DNA from: Neisseria sp. KEM232
GTDB lineage: Bacteria > Pseudomonadota > Gammaproteobacteria > Burkholderiales > Neisseriaceae
NCBI RefSeq assembly: GCF_002237445.1
Contig: NZ_CP022527.1
Location: forward strand, 2,294,001 to 2,358,000
Direction: 5' to 3'
DNA: 64,000 nucleotides
The notes below the pieces were generated by a model. It was not told the DNA's origin and ran no database searches. It saw nothing but the letters and a program-made list of their open reading frames with translations. The translations under genes and the position numbers were made by a program. Each line of letters opens with the position of its first letter. The first letter of the stretch is position 1. Positions 60,221 through 64,000 of the stretch are shown here, one piece after another.

Positions 60221-61042
60221 TTACAGGCTCAGGCGGCCGTGTGCGGCTTCCTGCGTGATGCTGTGGTCGGCGAGGTTGGCGGCGGTGAGGCAGCCGCCCC
60301 AGAGGGCGCCGGTGTCGAGGGCGAGGACGTTTTTTTCGGGGTCGTCGATGAGGCCGAGTGCCGACCAGTGGCCGAAGACGACGGTTTTTTCGGGGCGGGG
60401 ACGGTGGGGGGCGTCGAACCAGGCGCAGAGGTTGGGGGGGAGGTCGGCGAGGGTGCTTTTGAAGTCGAAGTCGAGGCTGCCGTCGGCGTTGAGGGCGCGC
60501 ATGCGGGTGAAGGCGTTGGTGATGAAGCGCAGGCGGTCGCTGCCTTCGAGGCTGTCGTGCCAGACGGCGGGACGGTTGCCGTACATGGCGGCGAAGAAGG
60601 CGGCGGGGTGTGCGCCGCCGAGGTGGCGTTCCACTTCGGCGGCGTAGGCGGCGGCTTGGGGTATCGTCCATTGCGGCAGCAGGCCGGCGTGGGTCATGAG
60701 GTGGGTGTCGGTTTGCAGCAGCAGGGGGCGGCTGCGCAGCCAGTCGCGCATTTTGGCGGCGTGTTTGTGGCGGATAATGGCATCGAGGGTGTCGCTGCGT
60801 TTGCTGCGGCTTTGGCCGTAGAGGACGGCGAGCAGGTGGAGGTCGTGGTTGCCGAGCACGATTTGCACGCTGCTTTCGTGCTTCATGCAGAATTTGAGGG
60901 CTTCGAGGGATTTGGGGCCGCGGTTGACGATGTCGCCGGTGAGCCAGAGGGTGTCGCGGCCGTGGTTGAAATCTATTTTGGCGAGGAGGGCGGCCAGTTC
61001 GTCGAAACAGCCCTGGATGTCGCCGATTGCGTAGTGTGCCAT
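60221..61042 (-). CDS. apaH: Symmetrical bis(5'-nucleosyl)-tetraphosphatase
   Basis: ApaH hydrolyses Ap4A to two ADP and can decap Np4-capped RNA. The 273-residue metallophosphatase shows GDIQGC, GDIVNRGPKSLE, LGNHDLH, and the two late histidines in MTHAGLLPQW and VVFGHWSALG. Length and spacing are normal. It lies alone on the minus strand; the usual partners ksgA and pdxA are absent. Confidence 0.94.
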   Translation of the reverse strand: MAHYAIGDIQGCFDELAALLAKIDFNHGRDTLWLTGDIVNRGPKSLEALKFCMKHESSVQIVLGNHDLHLLAVLYGQSRSKRSDTLDAIIRHKHAAKMRDWLRSRPLLLQTDTHLMTHAGLLPQWTIPQAAAYAAEVERHLGGAHPAAFFAAMYGNRPAVWHDSLEGSDRLRFITNAFTRMRALNADGSLDFDFKSTLADLPPNLCAWFDAPHRPRPEKTVVFGHWSALGLIDDPEKNVLALDTGALWGGCLTAANLADHSITQEAAHGRLSL

Positions 61043-61230
61043 GGGGTTTGCCTTGTTTTCGGTTTCAGACGGCCTTTGCCGTGCGCCGCCGTGTCTTTAA
61101 TGTGTTTTCGGGTTGTACCCTTACCGGCACGCGGCGGATAGGCCGTTTGCGCTTTCGTGAAAACAACGTTTCCGAAAGCACGGTTGCGCGTTTTCATTTC
61201 GTCGGCGCTTTGCTTTCAGACGGCCTGCCG

Positions 61231-61698
61231 TCATTCGCCGTCCCATTCGTCGCGCCAATCCGCCCAGGCTTGGCGCAGGGCGAGGCGGACGGTGTCGCCG
61301 TCGAAGCCGCGGTAGGCGAGAAAGCGCATCTGCTTTTGTTTTTCCGCGTAGTCCTGCGGCGGGGCTTTGAATTTTTTCTGCACGGCGGCCACGGCGGCGG
61401 CGAGTTCCTGTTCCGCGTCGGGCAGGAGGGCGCGGACGGTGTCGCGGTCTATGCCCTGCTGTTCGAGGTCGCGGCGCAGGCGCAGGCTGCCGTGTTTTTG
61501 GCTTTTGCTGTGGATGTAGGCTTCGGCGTAACGCTCGTCCGACTGCCAGCCGCGTTCGGCCATTTCGTTTAAGACGGCCTCCAACTCTTCTTCGCTTTGG
61601 GCATACGGGGCGAGTTTGCGTTTGAGGGCGGCGCGGCCGGTTTCGCTGCGGGCGAGGATGTCGAGGGCGCGGGCGCGCAGGGATTTTTGCGGTTTCAT
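61231..61698 (-). CDS. recX: Regulatory protein RecX
   Basis: RecX binds RecA filaments and modulates recombination. The 155-residue protein is built of three-helix repeats: LRARALDILARSETGRAALK, GWQSDERYAEAYIHSKSQ, GSLRLRRDLEQQGIDRDTV and RFLAYRGFDGDTVRLAL. The start at MKPQKSLRARALD is chosen since it is followed at once by the first repeat. recA is not adjacent, as usual in Neisseria. Confidence 0.92.
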   Translation of the reverse strand: MKPQKSLRARALDILARSETGRAALKRKLAPYAQSEEELEAVLNEMAERGWQSDERYAEAYIHSKSQKHGSLRLRRDLEQQGIDRDTVRALLPDAEQELAAAVAAVQKKFKAPPQDYAEKQKQMRFLAYRGFDGDTVRLALRQAWADWRDEWDGE

Positions 61699-61768
61699 CG
61701 GTTTCAGACGGCCTCGGGGGAGGGCGGTTTGGGCCAGGGATTTGCGTCGGAAAATCTCTAATGCCGTC

Positions 61769-61864
61769 ATTCCCGCGCAGGCGGGAATCTTATTTCGGAC
61801 TCGGTATCTGATTGTTTTTCAAAAATTGTCGAATATCTGCCAGGATTCCCGCCTGCGCGGGAAT
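61769..61864. repeat. NIME-like unit: two dRS3 repeats around a short spacer
   Basis: ATTCCCGCGCAGGCGGGAAT at 61769 and the same class of palindrome at 61845 bracket a 56-base AT-richer spacer. This is the arrangement of neisserial intergenic mosaic elements. Confidence 0.75.
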
Positions 61865-61882
61865 GACGTCCGGCAGACGGCC

Positions 61883-62599
61883 TCAGGTGTTTTCGGGGTC
61901 TTGCGTTTTCTGCGGCCGCAGGTGTTCGTAGATTTCGGGCAGGGAGCGGATCAGCCAGTCGGGGCGGGTGGCGGGGTTTTGCGAGAGCAGGGTCATGTCG
62001 CCGTAGCCGTAGGTGACGCCGACGGCGGTGCAGCCGGCGGCTTTGGCGGCGAGGATGTCGTTGCGCGAGTCGCCGACCATAATCATGTTGGCATGGTCGA
62101 CGCCCAACACTTGCGCGGCGTGCAGCAGCGGCGCGGGCGAGGGTTTTTTTTCGGGCAGGCTGTCGCCGCCGAGGATGAGGCTGAAATAGTCGGCCAGACC
62201 GAGTTCGCGCAGCAGCTTCACGGCCAGCATTTCGCTTTTGTTGGTGACAACGGCCAGCGGGATGCCGAGGGATTTGAGCAGGCCGAGACCGGCTTCGACG
62301 TCGGGGTAGGGGCGGGTGGCGTCGGCGATATGCCCGGCGTAGTGGCGCACGAAGAGGGTGAAGCCTTCTTCCCATTGCGCGGGCTCGGCCCGGCCGTGGA
62401 AGTCGGCGGTGAGGGCGCGGTGGACGAGGGAGGCGATGCCGTCGCCGACGTAGCTTTCGATGGTTGCCTGCGGCAGCGGACTCAGGCCGAGGGCTTGGCG
62501 CATGGCGTTGGCGGCGGCGGCGAGGTCGGGGATGGAGTCGCAGAGCGTGCCGTCGAGATCGAAGGCGGCGGCTTGGACGTGGTCGATAGCGGGCTGCAT
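61883..62599 (-). CDS. gph: Phosphoglycolate phosphatase
   Basis: Gph dephosphorylates 2-phosphoglycolate, a product of DNA 3'-end repair. The 238-residue HAD phosphatase has motif I AAFDLDGTLCDS, motif II VVTNKS, the lysine in PEKKPSPAPL, and motif III MVGDSRNDILAAKAAG. The cap domain lies at about residues 20-95. I start at MQPAIDHVQAAAFDL since motif I follows by ten residues; the frame upstream is DUS spacer. Confidence 0.92.
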   Translation of the reverse strand: MQPAIDHVQAAAFDLDGTLCDSIPDLAAAANAMRQALGLSPLPQATIESYVGDGIASLVHRALTADFHGRAEPAQWEEGFTLFVRHYAGHIADATRPYPDVEAGLGLLKSLGIPLAVVTNKSEMLAVKLLRELGLADYFSLILGGDSLPEKKPSPAPLLHAAQVLGVDHANMIMVGDSRNDILAAKAAGCTAVGVTYGYGDMTLLSQNPATRPDWLIRSLPEIYEHLRPQKTQDPENT

Positions 62600-62660
62600 G
62601 GGGCTTCCTTTTTTGGGGATTGAGGCCGTCTGAACACGCTTTCCGTTTTTCAGACGGCCT

Positions 62661-62714
62661 CGGGGGCGTAATCCGAATGGGACGCGTGCGTCGCGGGGCG
62701 ACACAGCCTACGGG
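62661..62714. repeat. REP-like hairpin, copy A
   Basis: GCGTGCGTCGCGGGGCGACA with CGTAATCCGAATGGGAC just before it. The core has the same frame as the REPs at 26499-27683 but a different stem (CGC/GCG). It is flanked by DUS. Confidence 0.6.
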
Positions 62715-62761
62715 GTTTCTGAGGCCGTCTGAAAGGAACGGTTTTGGATTTCAGACGGCCT

Positions 62762-62814
62762 CGGGAGCGTAATCCGCATGGGGCGCGTGCGTCGCTTAGC
62801 GACACACCCTACGG
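62762..62814. repeat. REP-like hairpin, copy B
   Basis: A tandem relative of copy A: CGTAATCCGCATGGGGC then GCGTGCGTCGCTTAGCGACA and CACCCTACGG. The two copies are separated by a DUS pair. Confidence 0.6.
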
Positions 62815-62857
62815 GAGGCCGTCTGAAAGTGAGGCAGGCTTTCAGACGGCCTGTGGT

Positions 62858-63562
62858 TTACAGGGCGGCGATCATGCGGCCGACCATTTCCGCCGAGTGG
62901 ACGGCGGCGGTTTCTAAAAACTGCTCGAAGCTGACGTCGGCTTTTTCGTCGGCAGAGTCGGACAGGGCGCGGATAACGACGAAGGGGACGCCGAGTTGTG
63001 CACAGGTTTGGGCGATGGCGGCGGCTTCCATTTCCACGGCCTGCACGGCGGGGAAGTCGGCACGGATGGCGGCGGCGGCTTCGGCACTGTGGACGAATTG
63101 GTCGCCGCTGGCAATCAGGCCGCGTGTGACGGCGGCGTGCGGGAAGGCTTCGGCGGCTTTTTCGGCGGCGGAGATCAGGGCGGCGTCGGCGGCGAAGGTC
63201 GGGGGAAGCTGCGGCACTTGGCCGGGGGCGTAGCCGAAGGCGGTGGCGTCGACGTCGTGGTGGACGGTTTCGCTGCCGATCACGACGTCGCCGACTTTCA
63301 GGCCGCTGCCGAGGCCGCCCGCGCTGCCGGTGTTGATGACGCAGTCGGGGGCGAATTTGAGGACGGCGGCGGCGGCGGCGGCGGCGGCGTTGGCTTTGCC
63401 GATGCCGCTGAGGGTGAGGACGATGCGTTTGCCGTGCATCTCGCCCGTGTGGATTTCAAACGCGCCGAAGCGGTGGCTTTCGCGGCCGTTCAGACGGCCT
63501 TTGAGCAGCTCGATTTCGGGCGGCATCGCGCCGATAACGGCGATGGTGCGCATTTGTGTCAT
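62858..63562 (-). CDS. mtnN: 5'-methylthioadenosine/S-adenosylhomocysteine nucleosidase
   Basis: MtnN (Pfs) removes adenine from SAH and MTA in the activated methyl cycle and makes S-ribosylhomocysteine for LuxS. The 234-residue protein has AVIGAMPPEIELLK, NTGSAGGL, AVEMEAAAIAQTCAQLG and ALSDSADEKA, which hold the substrate-binding glutamates and catalytic aspartate. The ATG at 63562 overlaps the luxS stop as ATGA, so I start there (MTQMRTIAVIG); an ATG three codons later is possible. A run of alanine codons (AAAAAAAA near residue 59) is notable but in frame. Confidence 0.95.
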   Translation of the reverse strand: MTQMRTIAVIGAMPPEIELLKGRLNGRESHRFGAFEIHTGEMHGKRIVLTLSGIGKANAAAAAAAAVLKFAPDCVINTGSAGGLGSGLKVGDVVIGSETVHHDVDATAFGYAPGQVPQLPPTFAADAALISAAEKAAEAFPHAAVTRGLIASGDQFVHSAEAAAAIRADFPAVQAVEMEAAAIAQTCAQLGVPFVVIRALSDSADEKADVSFEQFLETAAVHSAEMVGRMIAAL

Positions 63563-64000
63563 GCGAACACCTCTTCCCATTCTCCGCGTTTGTCGAGCAG
63601 GTAGCGGGCGATTTTCTGCGCGCCTTCGAGGCTGTGGCTGGCCGCCCAGCCGCATTGGACGACGTTGCAGGCGGGCACTTCTGTGGCGGCGGTGACGTCG
63701 TGCAGGGTTTTTTCGATTAAGTCGAGGGCGTCGCGGTATTCGGGCAGGTTGAGCAGGGTGATGTAAAAGCCGGTTTGGCAGCCCATCGGGCTGATGTCCA
63801 CAATCTTGTCGGAATGGTTGCGCGAGAGTTCGGCCATCAGGTGTTCGAGGGAATGCAGGGAGGGCATGTCCATGTGGTCTTGGTTGGGCTGGCAGACGCG
63901 CAGGTCGTATTTGTAGATGATGTCGCCGTGGTCGCCGTCGGTGATGCAGGCGAGGCGCACATAGGGGGCTTTGACTTTGGTGTGGTCGAGGTTGAAGCTC
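63559..64000 (-). CDS. luxS: S-ribosylhomocysteine lyase LuxS (5' end off window)
   Basis: LuxS cleaves S-ribosylhomocysteine to homocysteine and the AI-2 precursor DPD. The visible part starts SFNLDHTKVKAPYVRLA, close to the usual N-terminus, so only a few codons are missing. Metal ligands are in HSLEHLMAEL and CGWAASHS, and the catalytic cysteine in SPMGCQTGFY. It is coupled to mtnN downstream by ATGA, joining the two consecutive steps of the cycle in one operon. Confidence 0.95.
   Translation of the reverse strand, partial: SFNLDHTKVKAPYVRLACITDGDHGDIIYKYDLRVCQPNQDHMDMPSLHSLEHLMAELSRNHSDKIVDISPMGCQTGFYITLLNLPEYRDALDLIEKTLHDVTAATEVPACNVVQCGWAASHSLEGAQKIARYLLDKRGEWEEVFA

Noticed and set aside
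63345..63395. Phase-variable repeat in mtnN (GGC/GCG run encoding polyalanine)
   Set aside because: The run is a trinucleotide tract, so length changes would not shift the frame; it is a normal Ala-rich helix region.

Overview
The window is a chromosomal segment of a high-GC member of the Neisseriaceae, almost certainly Neisseria. The main evidence is the DNA uptake sequence AGGCCGTCTGAA (AG-DUS dialect), present in dozens of copies, often as inverted pairs that act as terminators between genes and sometimes inside reading frames. Other Neisseria markers are dRS3/NIME-type repeats, a Correia-like element, an IS1016-like insertion sequence, a comE remnant, a lipoyl-fused LpdA of the P64k type and a lutACB cluster. 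I do not name the species.

Layout. 1-5320: lactate oxidation genes (lutA-lutC-lutB, running off the left edge), a hotdog thioesterase and leucine-rich-repeat genes, one of them frameshifted. 5321-25124: housekeeping genes: amiC-tsaE, dinB, mnmA, fadD, a RibBX-type riboflavin gene, uvrC, two small lipoproteins, tadA, tRNA-Ile2(CAU), ettA, a zur/CobW-GTPase pair, folA and uvrA. 25125-31406: an accessory region with an AT-rich gene carrying a HEPN-like RNase motif, a REP-associated tyrosine transposase (RAYT) surrounded by three paired-REP units, foreign uptake-sequence dialects, rfbA and rfbD, and a broken LRR gene between them. 31407-35672: recN, proQ, pssA, queH.

35742-41164 is a decayed type I restriction-modification locus. 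Its hsdR is cut by a 106-bp Correia-like element and has lost its 5' end to an IS1595-family element. A RhuM stub remains, hsdM is intact and no hsdS is visible. 41252-48240 carries a DeoR regulator, a SUKH-like protein, ruvB, prfA, a cyclophilin, rpsU and yqeY. 48345-54737 is the pyruvate dehydrogenase cluster aceE-aceF-lpdA. 55166-64000 carries an Smr protein, murI, tRNA-Glu, an IS1016::comE fusion, an EamA transporter, a divergent nitroreductase/marR pair with visible operators, apaH, recX, gph, and mtnN-luxS, which runs off the right edge.

The observations most worth following are the RAYT with REP hairpins whose stems covary between copies, the AT-rich HEPN-like gene whose stop codon lies in the first REP, the in-frame fusion of an IS1016 transposase to the C-terminal half of ComE, the erosion of the type I R-M locus by two mobile elements, and a dispersed repeat of about 100 bp in three intergenic spacers. 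All calls come from reading the sequence; no database searches were run.
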